From: Desulfobacteraceae bacterium
GTDB taxonomy: Bacteria > Desulfobacterota > Desulfobacteria > Desulfobacterales > JAABSP01
DNA: 39,744 bases
Reading direction: 5' to 3'
Assembly (NCBI GenBank): GCA_011389855.1
Contig: JAABTM010000011.1
Location: 1 to 39,744, forward strand
The translations under genes and the position numbers were made by a program. Of the stretch, positions 1 through 8,177 are shown piece after piece; positions within the stretch are counted from its first letter, which is position 1, and each line of letters starts with the position of its first letter. The notes beneath the pieces are model-generated. The model saw only the letters and a list, made by a program, of their open reading frames with translations. It was not told the DNA's origin and searched no databases.

Positions 1-1095
1 ATGGACATCCCCGACGGCACGCCGGTGCTCCTGGACGCCGACATCGGCAACATCTACGTCCGGCCCGGCGGAGAGGTCCTCAAACGGTTCGAAACCCGGC
101 GGGCGGCCCTCTCGGCCGCCGCCCCCCTGGCGGAGACCATGTCCCCCGAAACCCATACCCGGGACGGGGTCCGGGTTCATCTCATGGCCAACATCAACCT
201 CCTCAGCGAACTTGCCGCGGCCCGGGATCTCAAGGCCGAAGGCATCGGCCTCTACCGGACGGAATTCCCATTCCTCATCCGGTCGTCGTTTCCGTCGGAG
301 GCGGAGCAGTATCCCATCTACCGGCGCCTTTTCGACGAGATGACCGAAAAGCCCGTGACCATCCGGACCCTGGACGTGGGCGGCGACAAGGCCCTGGCCT
401 ACGCCGACGCCGCGGCCGGAGAAAACCCGGAGCTGGGTCTGCGCTCCATCCGGTTTTCCCTGCGCCATCGGGACATCTTCGAAGGCCAGATCCGGGCCAT
501 TCTCCGGGCCGCCGCCGATGCCCGGGACGTGAGGATCATGTTTCCCATGATCTCCTCCATCGACGAATTCCGGGAGGCCAAATCCGTGATCCGGACCTGC
601 AAGGCGTCCCTGGAGCGGGACCACCTGCCCTTCCACCCGTCTCCCTCCGTGGGGATGATGGTGGAGCTGCCGGCGGTGCTGGGGATCCTGGAGGGGTTCG
701 CGGAGGAAGTTGATTTTTTCTCCGTGGGCGCCAACGATTTCATCCAGTACATGCTGGCCGTGGACCGATCCAACGAAAAGGTGGCCGATTATTACCGGCC
801 CTATCACCCCTCCGTCCTCCGGGGCCTGTCGGCCATCGTTAAAGCGGCCGACGCGGGCGGAATACCGGTCTCCATCTGCGGTGAAATGGCCCATGAACGC
901 CGGTATCTCTCGTTTCTCATCGGCATCGGCTTCCGGACCATATCGGTGGATCCCAAGTTCCTGCCGACCGTCCAGGCCCACATCGCCGGCCTGACGGCGG
1001 CCAAAGCCGAGGCCCAGGCAAAGACGCTGCTGGCGGAAAACACCATCCGCGGGGCCCTGGCGGCCCTTGAACATTTCGAGGACCACGCCGAATGA
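1..1095 (+). CDS. ptsP: PtsP-like enzyme I of the nitrogen PTS, C-terminal part (5' end outside window)
   Basis: Cytoplasmic phosphoenolpyruvate-protein phosphotransferase, which takes phosphate from PEP and passes it to an HPr-type carrier. The visible 364 residues cover the PEP-binding TIM-barrel half of enzyme I: GIGLYRTEFPF near residue 80, RTLDVGGDK near 122, ANDFIQYMLAVDRSNEK near 244 and the active-site cysteine in SICGEMA near 295. FPSEAEQ followed by RTLDVGGDK and an ENPELGLRSIRF stretch resembles PtsP (EI-Ntr) more than sugar-PTS PtsI. In PtsP an N-terminal GAF domain and the phospho-histidine domain would lie upstream, outside the window. The reading frame is open from base 1, so the ATG there is probably internal. 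A mannose-type EIIA encoded about 5 kb downstream is a plausible partner in the same regulatory PTS. PtsI is the alternative. Confidence 0.85.
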   Translation: MDIPDGTPVLLDADIGNIYVRPGGEVLKRFETRRAALSAAAPLAETMSPETHTRDGVRVHLMANINLLSELAAARDLKAEGIGLYRTEFPFLIRSSFPSEAEQYPIYRRLFDEMTEKPVTIRTLDVGGDKALAYADAAAGENPELGLRSIRFSLRHRDIFEGQIRAILRAAADARDVRIMFPMISSIDEFREAKSVIRTCKASLERDHLPFHPSPSVGMMVELPAVLGILEGFAEEVDFFSVGANDFIQYMLAVDRSNEKVADYYRPYHPSVLRGLSAIVKAADAGGIPVSICGEMAHERRYLSFLIGIGFRTISVDPKFLPTVQAHIAGLTAAKAEAQAKTLLAENTIRGALAALEHFEDHAE

Positions 1096-1112
1096 GCGCC
1101 GCTTCGGGCGCC
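1096..1112 (+). terminator. Possible hairpin after ptsP
   Basis: GCGCC and GGCGC can pair as a 5-bp GC stem around a six-base loop directly after the ptsP stop codon. There is no clean T-run after it, so it is only a weak candidate terminator. Confidence 0.25.
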
Positions 1113-1121
1113 GTTCTATGG

Positions 1122-1189
1122 TTTATGATTTATGATTTATGATTTATGATTTATGATTTTTCAATACAGTTTATTATGATTTTTCAATA
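1122..1189. repeat. AT-rich short tandem and direct repeats
   Basis: Five perfect head-to-tail copies of the heptamer TTTATGA occupy 1122-1156. The 16-mer TTATGATTTTTCAATA occurs at 1151-1166 and again at 1174-1189, a 23-bp offset. The block lies in an AT-rich gap inside GC-rich DNA, between ptsP and the sigma-54 promoter of the kinase gene. It may be a slippage-prone tract or a set of binding sites. No open frame of note crosses it. Confidence 0.85.
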
Positions 1190-1297
1190 ATTTTATAGGG
1201 CGAATCCAATAAACCAACCGGTTCAGCATTTTCCATAAAACTCACAAACAACTGATTTTTAAACATATTTAATTTTTTTCGACTTTATGTAACAAAG

Positions 1298-1313
1298 TGG
1301 CACGGAACTGGCA
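1298..1313 (+). promoter_or_regulatory. Sigma-54 (-24/-12) promoter for the two-component genes
   Basis: TGGCACGGAACTGGCA matches the RpoN consensus TGGCACG-N4-TTGCW at all but one defined position. The GG (1299-1300) and GC (1311-1312) are exactly ten bases apart. Transcription would begin near 1324, about 205 bases before the preferred start codon of the kinase. The second gene downstream encodes a GAFTGA-type sigma-54 activator, so an autoregulatory loop is plausible. Confidence 0.75.
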
Positions 1314-1325
1314 TTTACAATCAGC

Positions 1326-1462
1326 GTAACTCGGTTTTGGTCCATTCCATACCTTCAAATGGCTAAAATCGGCCTTATCAACAACACCACAAAAAATCCC
1401 CCCTCATCTTTTGTAACGTTTATCATCAAACCACTGAAGCAACCATGCCAAAACCGAGTTAC
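1326..1462. repeat. 15-bp perfect inverted repeat spanning the kinase leader
   Basis: GTAACTCGGTTTTGG at 1326-1340 is exactly complementary to CCAAAACCGAGTTAC at 1448-1462, with 107 bases between. The left arm starts about where the sigma-54 promoter predicts the transcript to begin, so the mRNA leader could close on itself in a long-range stem. Other readings are a pair of activator sites or the ends of a tiny relic element. Confidence 0.8.
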
Positions 1463-1529
1463 ACTCCCCCAAAACATGCACCGCCGGCCTGAACACCGAT
1501 CACTTTCCCCGTCAACAACGGATAGCGCC

Positions 1530-3317
1530 ATGAAGTTGCCTACGAAAATCAGCGGCATCCTGCTGCTGTGTTTTTTCATTCAGGGGGCGGTGAGTTTCGC
1601 CGTCCACCACCTGCCCATCCCCTTCGACCCGTCCGTCTCCGGCGGGGAAGACATCGGCAAGGTGATCCATTACACGGCCTACAGCCGCGGGTGGATCCCC
1701 GAGGTTCTCTCCGCGCTGGTCCTGGCGGCGCTGCTGATTTTTTTTTCCCGGCGCGCCCTGGGGAAGCATATGGAACGCCTGGCGGAGAGGGAACGCAACT
1801 ACCGGTCGATCCTGTTCGGCCTGAACGACGAGATCATCGTACTGGACCGGGACTACCGCATCCGGGACATCAACCGGGAGAAAATCCCCGATACCGACAT
1901 CTCCAGGGAAGCGGCCATCGGCCACTATCCCTTCGAGGTCTTCTCCGGGGGATCGGCCGTCTTCAGGAACGGCGAGACCGAGGAGATGGTGGCCGCCGTT
2001 TTCCGGACGAAAACGCCCCGCCAATGCCGCCACAGGGCCGTGACCGAGGACGGTCGCGAGATGTGGAAGGACATCCGGATCACCCCCATGACGGCGGAAA
2101 ACGGAGAGACGACCCACGCCATTCTGACCGTGCGGGACGTAACCCGTGAGGTGGGGATGCAGGGGCAGCTGCGTCAGTCCCAGAAGCTGGAGGCCATCGG
2201 CGTCCTGGCCGGGGGCATCGCCCACGATTTCAACAATCTGCTGATGACCATTCTCCTCAACATCGAATATGTGCTGGCCAAATCCGCCGAGGAAAGCGCC
2301 GAGCGGGAGTCCATGGAAATGGCCCTGGAGGCGGGCCGCCGCGCCTCCGACCTGGTGGACCAGATCCTCACCTTCAGCAGGACAAACAGGATCGCGAAGA
2401 AGCCGCTGGCGCTCGTCCCCCTGGTCAAGGAGATCCTGAAGATGCTGCGGGCCTCCCTTCCCGCCACCATCGAGATCCGGCGGGAGATCGTCGCGACCTC
2501 GGAGATGGTGCTGGCCGACCCGTCCCAGATCCAGCAGATCCTCGTCAATCTATGCACCAACGCCGCCGACGCCATGAACGGCGGCGGGGTCATCACCGTA
2601 GGGCTGGCGCCCCACCGCATCGGCCCGGAAGATCCCATGGCCGACCCCATCGCCGACCCCGACCTCCGGCGCCGGGACTTTCTGCGGCTGACGGTGGCCG
2701 ACACCGGCGCCGGCATGCCCGAATCCGTCCAGGACAAGATCTTCGACCCCTTCTTCACCACCCGCCCCTGCCAGGCCGTCGGGATGGGCCTCTCCACGGC
2801 CCACGGCGCCGTCAAGGGGATGGAGGGCGCCATTCTCGTCCGGAGCGCCCCGGAAAAGGGCAGCCGGTTCGACATCCTGCTGCCCGTCCACATTCCCGAA
2901 AAAGCCGGGGACGAGACGGCGCCGTTGAACGGCGACGGCCGGGCCGCCGGCCGCATCCTGGTGGTGGACGACGATAACACCGTGGTCCAGATCCTGACCA
3001 AGACCCTGACGGAAGTAGGGTACGAAGTGACCGGAGAGACGGACGGCGAAGCGGCCCTGAACCGCTTCAAGGCGTCCCCGGACGCATACGACCTTATCAT
3101 TACCGACCTGACCATGCCGGGCATGACGGGCATCGATCTCAACCGCGAAATACAGGCCATCCGCCCCGACCTTCCGGTGGTGATGACCACCGGTTACGGT
3201 GAAGTGCTCTCCCCCGGGGAGGCCCGCCGATTGGGCATTCGGGAACTCATGGCAAAACCGGTCTCCGGGGTCCGGCTCCTGGCCCTCGCCAGCCGAATTC
3301 TGGGGAAAGAAAATTAA
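1530..3317 (+). CDS. Membrane-bound hybrid sensor histidine kinase with C-terminal receiver
   Basis: Sensor kinase of 595 residues. Residues about 8-27 and 57-73 are membrane segments enclosing a short periplasmic loop. A PAS-like region covers about 88-205. The dimerisation/phosphoacceptor domain has the H-box GGIAHDFNNLL (His232), and the ATPase domain has NLCTNAADAM (N-box), DTGAGM, FDPFFTTR and GMGLSTAHG. From about 474 there is a receiver domain with VVDDDN and phospho-acceptor Asp526 in IITDLTMPG, so phosphate may be passed internally or on to the next gene. ATG 1530 is preferred: it sits just before the first hydrophobic segment and has a GGA upstream. An in-frame ATG at 1359 would add 57 poorly protein-like residues and lies very near the predicted transcript start. 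The ligand is unknown. The NtrC-type regulator gene follows by 220 bp. Confidence 0.88.
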   Translation: MKLPTKISGILLLCFFIQGAVSFAVHHLPIPFDPSVSGGEDIGKVIHYTAYSRGWIPEVLSALVLAALLIFFSRRALGKHMERLAERERNYRSILFGLNDEIIVLDRDYRIRDINREKIPDTDISREAAIGHYPFEVFSGGSAVFRNGETEEMVAAVFRTKTPRQCRHRAVTEDGREMWKDIRITPMTAENGETTHAILTVRDVTREVGMQGQLRQSQKLEAIGVLAGGIAHDFNNLLMTILLNIEYVLAKSAEESAERESMEMALEAGRRASDLVDQILTFSRTNRIAKKPLALVPLVKEILKMLRASLPATIEIRREIVATSEMVLADPSQIQQILVNLCTNAADAMNGGGVITVGLAPHRIGPEDPMADPIADPDLRRRDFLRLTVADTGAGMPESVQDKIFDPFFTTRPCQAVGMGLSTAHGAVKGMEGAILVRSAPEKGSRFDILLPVHIPEKAGDETAPLNGDGRAAGRILVVDDDNTVVQILTKTLTEVGYEVTGETDGEAALNRFKASPDAYDLIITDLTMPGMTGIDLNREIQAIRPDLPVVMTTGYGEVLSPGEARRLGIRELMAKPVSGVRLLALASRILGKEN

Positions 3318-3537
3318 TATTTCCATTTTTCGCCAAATCTGCTACCATCCCTCCATATTCACAGTCTATATCCATCCGCCGCGGACGCCTCCGGGCGCCC
3401 CCCTTTTCGGGCGGCGTCCTTCATGGACGGCCCGTATCCGCGGGCGGACCGCTTCACCGCCATTCGCACAGCAGGTTGCGACCATTGTGGAACGATCGAT
3501 TGACATCCTGACGCCGGAAAAGATAGAAACATCCGAC

Positions 3538-4983
3538 ATGGCACATTTGCTCATCATCGACGACGACCGGATGATCTGCCGCACCATGGCGCGGTTTTTC
3601 ACCGAAGCCGGCCATGAGGTGGATCAGGCCCAGACCCTGTCGGAAGGGATGGAAAAGGTCGAAAACGGGGACTTCGACGTGGTGTTTCTGGACGTCCGTC
3701 TGCCCGACGGCGACGGCCTGCGACACCTGCCCGCCATCCACGACGCCGCGTCGTCCCCCGAGGTGATCATACTGACCGCTTACGCCGACCCGGACAGCGC
3801 CGAACTGGCCATCAAGGGCAATGCCTGGGACTACATCAAAAAGCCGGCCAGCAGCGAGTCGCTCTTCCAGACCCTGACCCAGGCCCTCCAATACCGCCAG
3901 CAGCGGGAGACCAGCCGACCCTATCCCGAAGCGGTCCGCCACGACATTATCGGCCGGAGCCCCAAAATCCAGGCATGCCTGGACGTCCTGGCCCGGGCGG
4001 CTCAGAGCCGGACGAACATCCTCGTCACCGGCGAAACCGGCACCGGAAAGGAAGTCTTCGCCAGGGCGATCCACGCCAATTCGGAGCGGGCCGACCAGAA
4101 TTTCGTGGTGGTGGACTGCGGGTCGCTCCCCGAAACCCTCATGGAGAGCCTCCTTTTCGGCCATACCAAGGGCGCCTTCACGGGCGCCGACCGGGCCGAG
4201 GAGGGGCTGATCAAGCACGCCGACGGCGGCACCCTCTTTTTCGACGAGATCGGGGAGCTGACCCTGTCGGCCCAGAAGTCCCTGCTCCGGGTGCTCCAGG
4301 AACGGCGGTTCAATCCCATAGGGTCCACCAAAGAGATCGAAAGCGATTTCCGCCTGGTGGCCGCCACCAACCGGAACCTGGAGGAGATGGTCCGGGACGG
4401 CCGGTTCCGGGAGGATCTGCTCTTCCGGCTCCGATCCGTCACCCTGGAACTGCCCCCGCTCCGGGAACGCACAGGCGACATCCCCCTGCTGGCCGAGCAT
4501 TACATCCGGAAACTCTGCGACACCCACGGCATGCCCGTCAAGACCTTTTCCTCCGAATGCCTTCAGGAGCTGGAGGCATACACCTGGGCGGGAAACGTCC
4601 GGGAACTCTTCAGCGCGCTGGAATGGGTCATGGCCCACGCCCTTTACGAGAACGTGCTTTTTCCCAAGCACCTGCCCCCCCAGATTCGGGTCCAGGTGGT
4701 CCGATCCGCCTTTGACTCCGAATCCTCCCGGGACGCGGACGCCCTCTCCTCCCCCTGCAACGATCCGCCGTCCATGACCGCCGGGACGGCCGCCGCAACG
4801 CCCGGGAGCATCCTCAAATGGAAGGAATACCGCCGTTCCCTCATCGAAAAAGGCGAAAAAAACTATTTAAAAGACTTGATGGCGGCCTCCAACGGCGATA
4901 TTAAGGATGCAGCGACCCTCTCGGGGCTCTCTTTGCCCCGGGTCTACGAACTGCTGAGAAAGCACCAGATCTCCCCGCGATAG
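3538..4983 (+). CDS. NtrC-family sigma-54-dependent response regulator
   Basis: DNA-binding transcriptional activator of 481 residues, probably the partner of the kinase upstream. An N-terminal receiver begins LLIIDDD, with phospho-acceptor Asp52 in FLDVRLPDGDG and a switch Lys in YIKKPA. The central AAA+ domain has Walker A GETGTGKE (165-172), the sigma-54-contacting loop GAFTGA (212-217), Walker B TLFFDEIGEL and the arginine-finger region REDLLFRLR. The C-terminus ends in a Fis-type helix-turn-helix (DIKDAATLSGLSLPRVYELL). It would remodel RNA polymerase-sigma-54 at -24/-12 promoters, including possibly the one at 1298. ATG 3538 places the start at the receiver domain, although its ribosome binding site is poor; an in-frame GTG lies about 50 bases upstream. 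The longer open frame reaching back into the kinase gene is not supported by protein features. Confidence 0.9.
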   Translation: MAHLLIIDDDRMICRTMARFFTEAGHEVDQAQTLSEGMEKVENGDFDVVFLDVRLPDGDGLRHLPAIHDAASSPEVIILTAYADPDSAELAIKGNAWDYIKKPASSESLFQTLTQALQYRQQRETSRPYPEAVRHDIIGRSPKIQACLDVLARAAQSRTNILVTGETGTGKEVFARAIHANSERADQNFVVVDCGSLPETLMESLLFGHTKGAFTGADRAEEGLIKHADGGTLFFDEIGELTLSAQKSLLRVLQERRFNPIGSTKEIESDFRLVAATNRNLEEMVRDGRFREDLLFRLRSVTLELPPLRERTGDIPLLAEHYIRKLCDTHGMPVKTFSSECLQELEAYTWAGNVRELFSALEWVMAHALYENVLFPKHLPPQIRVQVVRSAFDSESSRDADALSSPCNDPPSMTAGTAAATPGSILKWKEYRRSLIEKGEKNYLKDLMAASNGDIKDAATLSGLSLPRVYELLRKHQISPR

Positions 4984-5030
4984 GCGGGCGGATTCGGCGC
5001 TCTGTCTGAAATCCCAAGCGGAGACATTGT

Positions 5031-5960
5031 ATGCGTAAAAAGTTCACGCTCTTCATCATGAGCAATACCGGGGGACGCCCCCGCCAATGGACGATCTCCG
5101 GGGCCTTTGTGGGGTGCCTGTGCCTCCTGACCCTGGCAGCCGCCGTCCCCATCGGCCACTGGATCCACGGTTACCATCAACTCAAGTCCCTGATTCCCGA
5201 AAATCAGCGGCTGCGGGCCGAGATCGAGACCCAGCGGTCCCGGATGACCGACCAGTCCACCCACATCCGCCGGTTCGCCGCCGACATCGGCGATCTCAAG
5301 GAGCGCATGGCGGCCCTCAACGGGTTCGAACACAAGATCCGGATTCTGGCCAGCCTCGACACGCCGGACAACAGCCGGTCCTACCTGGGCATCGGCGGCG
5401 CCATGCCCTCGGATCTGGACCCGTCCGCCTCCCTGACGGAAAAGCAGTCTGTCCTCATTCGGGAGATGCACGGCCAGGTGGACCATCTCCAGGGCGCGGC
5501 CGCCGTTCAGGAATCGGATCTCCGGTATCTCATGAAAGGGGTCATCCGGAAGCAGAACTTCCTGGCGGCCACCCCCTCCATCCATCCGCTGAAAGACGGA
5601 TGGGTCACATCCAATTTCGGCAACCGGAAATCGCCCTTCACCGGCCTCCGGGAGTTTCACACCGGGCTGGACGTGGGCGCGGCCGAAGGCGCGCCGATCC
5701 TGGCGCCGGGCAACGGCACGGTCACCTTCGCCGGGACAAAGGGACTCTACGGCAAAATGGTCATCCTAAACCACGGCCACGGCATGGCGACCCGGTACGC
5801 CCATCTTTCCAAAATCCTGAAAAAACGCGGCGAAGCGGTGAAGCGCGGCGACGTCATCGGCCTGGTGGGCGAAACCGGCCGCTCCACCGGGCCCCATCTC
5901 CACTACGAAGTCCGCCTCAACGGCACGGCCGTGAATCCGAAGGATTACATCCTCAATTAG
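5031..5960 (+). CDS. M23-family (LytM-type) cell wall endopeptidase
   Basis: Membrane-anchored periplasmic peptidoglycan hydrolase or activator of 309 residues. One membrane segment lies at about 21-45, followed by a coiled coil at about 50-105. The C-terminal M23 domain has the zinc ligands His210 and Asp214 in FHTGLDVG and His291, with catalytic His289, in GPHLHYEV. The core is intact, so activity is likely. The charged N-terminus (MRKKFTLFIM) before the membrane segment is usual for this architecture. The start is supported by GGAG seven bases upstream. It lies 47 bp after the response regulator on the same strand and ends at a strong hairpin, so it may share that transcript. Roles in cell division or envelope remodelling are typical of the family but not shown here. 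Confidence 0.9.
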   Translation: MRKKFTLFIMSNTGGRPRQWTISGAFVGCLCLLTLAAAVPIGHWIHGYHQLKSLIPENQRLRAEIETQRSRMTDQSTHIRRFAADIGDLKERMAALNGFEHKIRILASLDTPDNSRSYLGIGGAMPSDLDPSASLTEKQSVLIREMHGQVDHLQGAAAVQESDLRYLMKGVIRKQNFLAATPSIHPLKDGWVTSNFGNRKSPFTGLREFHTGLDVGAAEGAPILAPGNGTVTFAGTKGLYGKMVILNHGHGMATRYAHLSKILKKRGEAVKRGDVIGLVGETGRSTGPHLHYEVRLNGTAVNPKDYILN

Positions 5961-5970
5961 GCCCATCCGG

Positions 5971-5997
5971 CCGCGGGGGAGCGCAACTCCCCCGCGG
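5971..5997. terminator. Strong hairpin between convergent genes
   Basis: A perfect 11-bp stem (CCGCGGGGGAG pairing with CTCCCCCGCGG, loop CGCAA) lies 10 bp after the M23 gene and 18 bp before the end of the zinc-ribbon gene on the other strand. The T-run is weak, but the position suits a bidirectional terminator. Confidence 0.7.
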
Positions 5998-6015
5998 GGC
6001 CTTGATCACCTTGTC

Positions 6016-6225
6016 TCAGCAGGTCGAAAACACCTGCCCCGCCATGTGATTTTGAATCCCCGCCATGACCGGCAACACCGGGTATCGACCATAAAACCGG
6101 TCCTGTTCCACCGGCATCAGACATCCCTCGCACGAATAACTCGGTTTGTCCCCGATGCCGACATTGAATGCCTGGTCGGCCTCGAACCGCTTTCCGCATC
6201 TGCTGCATTGCACCAACGACGCCAT
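6016..6225 (-). CDS. Small zinc-ribbon protein
   Basis: Protein of 69 residues starting MASLVQ. Two CxxC pairs (CSRC at 7-10 and CEGC at 32-35) fit a single zinc-ribbon or rubredoxin-like knuckle; no other domain is present. The start is well supported by AAAGGAGG eight bases upstream of the ATG. It is the second gene of a unit with the EIIA gene, 23 bp downstream of it, and ends at the hairpin shared with the M23 gene. The function is not recognised. Co-transcription with an EIIA suggests a regulatory or adaptor role, but this is an inference from position only. Confidence 0.75.
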   Translation of the reverse strand: MASLVQCSRCGKRFEADQAFNVGIGDKPSYSCEGCLMPVEQDRFYGRYPVLPVMAGIQNHMAGQVFSTC

Positions 6226-6248
6226 GATTCCGCCTCCTTTTGATCCGT

Positions 6249-6692
6249 TTACAAACAGTTTAGATTGACGGGACACCCCGCCCCCTGGTTTCCATCCAGA
6301 ACGCCCACCGCCCGGAAGATGTTGCGTTTGCCGCAGGATTCCAGGCAGTTCATCAGCTCTGTAAATCCCATTCGGTCCCGGGCGTCGATGGCCCGGAGCA
6401 GGATGGGCAGATTGACGGCCGAGATCACTTCCACATGCCCCTTTTGGATAAAGGACAGGCTCAGATTGCAGGGCGTGCCGCCGTACATATCGGTCAGGAT
6501 GACCACTTTCCGCCGGCCATTGACCGATTCCATCGCTTCCGACACCTTGTTCCGCAGATCCTCCTGTTTGCCGGTTTTGCCGTCTATGGAAACGGCGACC
6601 ACGCGGTCGGGCCGCCGGCCATTGATGGCGGCGGCGGTTTCGATCAGCGCTTCTCCGAGCGATCCGTGGGTGACGATGACAATTCCAACCAT
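6249..6692 (-). CDS. PTS EIIA component, mannose family
   Basis: Cytoplasmic phosphocarrier of 147 residues. It begins MVGIVIVTHGSLGEALIETA, where the histidine at position 9 in VTHGSLG is the expected phosphorylation site. DMYGGTPCN at about 69-77 is the conserved turn of the EIIA-Man fold. No IIB, IIC or IID gene is nearby, so this is probably a stand-alone regulatory EIIA phosphorylated through the enzyme I at the left edge and an HPr not seen here. It leads a two-gene unit with the zinc-ribbon gene and has its own strong promoter (TTGACA, 17 bp, TTATAA) at 6762-6734. It is transcribed divergently from the XRE/S24 repressor gene, which suggests control by that protein. Confidence 0.9.
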   Translation of the reverse strand: MVGIVIVTHGSLGEALIETAAAINGRRPDRVVAVSIDGKTGKQEDLRNKVSEAMESVNGRRKVVILTDMYGGTPCNLSLSFIQKGHVEVISAVNLPILLRAIDARDRMGFTELMNCLESCGKRNIFRAVGVLDGNQGAGCPVNLNCL

Positions 6693-6732
6693 AATTATTG
6701 CCTTTTTCCTGTTGCATTCTTTGTTGAGTTCA

Positions 6733-6784
6733 TTTATAACGAAAATTAAAGGTTATTGTCAATGTTTTTTCGTAATAAATAAAT
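6733..6784. promoter_or_regulatory. Divergent promoters with a palindromic operator
   Basis: Minus strand: TTGACA (6762-6757), a 17-bp spacer and TTATAA (6739-6734) fit a strong sigma-70 promoter for the EIIA gene. Plus strand: TTGTCA (6756-6761), a 17-bp spacer and ATAAAT (6779-6784) give a weaker promoter for the repressor. The two -35 boxes overlap. An imperfect inverted repeat, TTATAACGAAAA (6734-6745) and TTTTCGTAATAA (6767-6778), matches at 11 of 12 positions, and each arm covers or abuts one -10 box. That is the layout of an operator repressing both directions. Confidence 0.65.
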
Positions 6785-6816
6785 TTTAATGTTAACCCCT
6801 TGATAAGACGTGAATC

Positions 6817-7551
6817 ATGACAGACATCCCCAAAATCACCCTCTGCTTCAGAGCCGCGTTCCGGCACTGCCTCAAGACGTCCCATTTGAAAACCCAAAAA
6901 GAGGTGGCCCGGAAAGCCGAAATCGCCGACAGCACCCTCAGCGAGATGATGACCCACAAAGCCTTCAGCATCGCCACCCAGAACAAGATCGCCAATGCCT
7001 TTGGTTATGATCTGATGGATTTTCTGATGCTGGGCCGGAAGGTGCTGGAGGGGATCGACGAACCGACCATGGGCATGGTCATCCAGGTGGGCTCGGCGGC
7101 CGATAAAGATCAAATGGAAACGGACATCGACCTGTTCAGGGGGATCCCGCTGTATGAATCCGGGAAGCTGGCCGCCGGAGAAAGCGGGGTGATCTTCGAT
7201 CCGTTTGAAGCGCCGGCGTCCAGCATCGTGCTCAATCAGCGGGATCTGACCGGGCGAAAAAACCATCGGCTGGTGGGGCTCAAGGTCGGCGGGCAGAGCA
7301 TGGTTCCGGTGATCCCCCAGGGATCGGTGGTCATTATCGATCTGGACGACCGCCGGTTCGCCGACAACAAAATCTTCGCCGTCAATTACGAAGAGAATAT
7401 CGCCGCCGTCAAGATGGTCCAGAAATGGAAGCACGGATTCGTGCTGATCAGCAGCGCTCCGGAGTATCCGCCGGTGTTGAGCGATCTGGACTGGTCGGAG
7501 CTGTGCGTCGGGAGGGCGGTATCGGTTTGGAAGCGTCTGGATGGGGTTTGA
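6817..7551 (+). CDS. XRE helix-turn-helix repressor with S24 (LexA/CI-like) peptidase domain
   Basis: Transcription factor of 244 residues. The N-terminal helix-turn-helix (TQKEVARKAEIADSTLSEMM, about 27-46) is XRE-like. The C-terminal half has the S24 signature GQSMVPVIPQGSVVIID with the presumed nucleophile Ser, and the presumed general-base Lys in AAVKMVQK. Together these are the Ser-Lys pair of LexA and lambda CI relatives, so self-cleavage on a stress signal is possible. The ATG start gives a sensible N-terminus, although the upstream ribosome binding site is weak. It faces the EIIA/zinc-ribbon unit across a palindromic control region and probably regulates both. No phage genes lie nearby, so it is more likely a chromosomal regulator than a prophage repressor. 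Confidence 0.85.
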   Translation: MTDIPKITLCFRAAFRHCLKTSHLKTQKEVARKAEIADSTLSEMMTHKAFSIATQNKIANAFGYDLMDFLMLGRKVLEGIDEPTMGMVIQVGSAADKDQMETDIDLFRGIPLYESGKLAAGESGVIFDPFEAPASSIVLNQRDLTGRKNHRLVGLKVGGQSMVPVIPQGSVVIIDLDDRRFADNKIFAVNYEENIAAVKMVQKWKHGFVLISSAPEYPPVLSDLDWSELCVGRAVSVWKRLDGV

Positions 7552-7763
7552 GGGCGGGAATTTCCTTATGGCGCATGCTTAACGCCTGGTTTGCATTGTT
7601 GACAGCCAGCCACGCCGGTATGTTCCCGCGATGGCCGGCGTTCCATTTGGTGAATTTCAGTCTCATCATGCTTTTGCGTTTTTCACCCGATCAACACCAA
7701 CCCTGAAAGCGATCCCATGGGCACGGATTCCGGATCGGTCTCGCTGGTTATCCGGTCCATGTT

Positions 7764-8158
7764 CTAGCCGGCGATTTTCGTCAGTTTGGGCACATTGACG
7801 CCATAACCGGACATCGACGCCCTTGCGCTATCGGGATGTCATGGAGCAACTGGAAGACCTCCCGCCGATCCTCGGATCCGGAAATCAGGATCTCCGTCGG
7901 GACATCGATCTTGAAAAAAACAGCGCGATCATATCGCTCCAGCAGCTTCCGAAAGCCATCCGGACCCGAAACATGCGGCGGACAGCTTTTGGAAAGCCCG
8001 TAGCTTTCGCATTTCGGATCCCGGCACATCCCGGCCAACCGGTCTTCCACCCCGATGTCTCCGGTTGAAATGATTTTTGCGTCGGTCGCGCCGTTGTGGA
8101 GCGCATACTCGATGAGTTCCGACATCCTCCCACCGGCCTGTGTTTGAGATTGACTCAT
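7764..8158 (-). pseudogene. DUF2284 metal-binding protein, internally deleted and frameshifted
   Basis: The first about 105 residues from ATG 8158 match the DUF2284 pattern: CRDPKCESYGLSKSCPPHV followed by a FFKIDVPTEIL core and REVFQLLHDI. After that the frame runs into unrelated sequence and stops at 7781. The family's usual C-terminus (ARASMSGYGVNVPKLTKIAG) continues in another frame and ends at TAG 7764-7766. The middle, which in relatives carries the second cysteine cluster, is absent. This is therefore one ancestral gene with an internal deletion and frameshift. It lies just after the flavoprotein remnant on the same strand. The remaining gap up to the repressor gene (7552-7763) holds only a 25-codon frame (MDRITSETDPESVPMG...) that I do not recognise. 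Confidence 0.75.
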
Positions 8159-8177
8159 TTTTTCACCCAGCGGCACT

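Noticed and set aside
1122-1189. CRISPR-like array
   Set aside because: Units of 7 bp without spacers are simple tandem repeats.
1359-1529. Upstream start giving the kinase 57 more residues
   Set aside because: The added residues show no domain, the ATG lacks a ribosome binding site, and the sigma-54 promoter would leave a leader of only about 35 bases.
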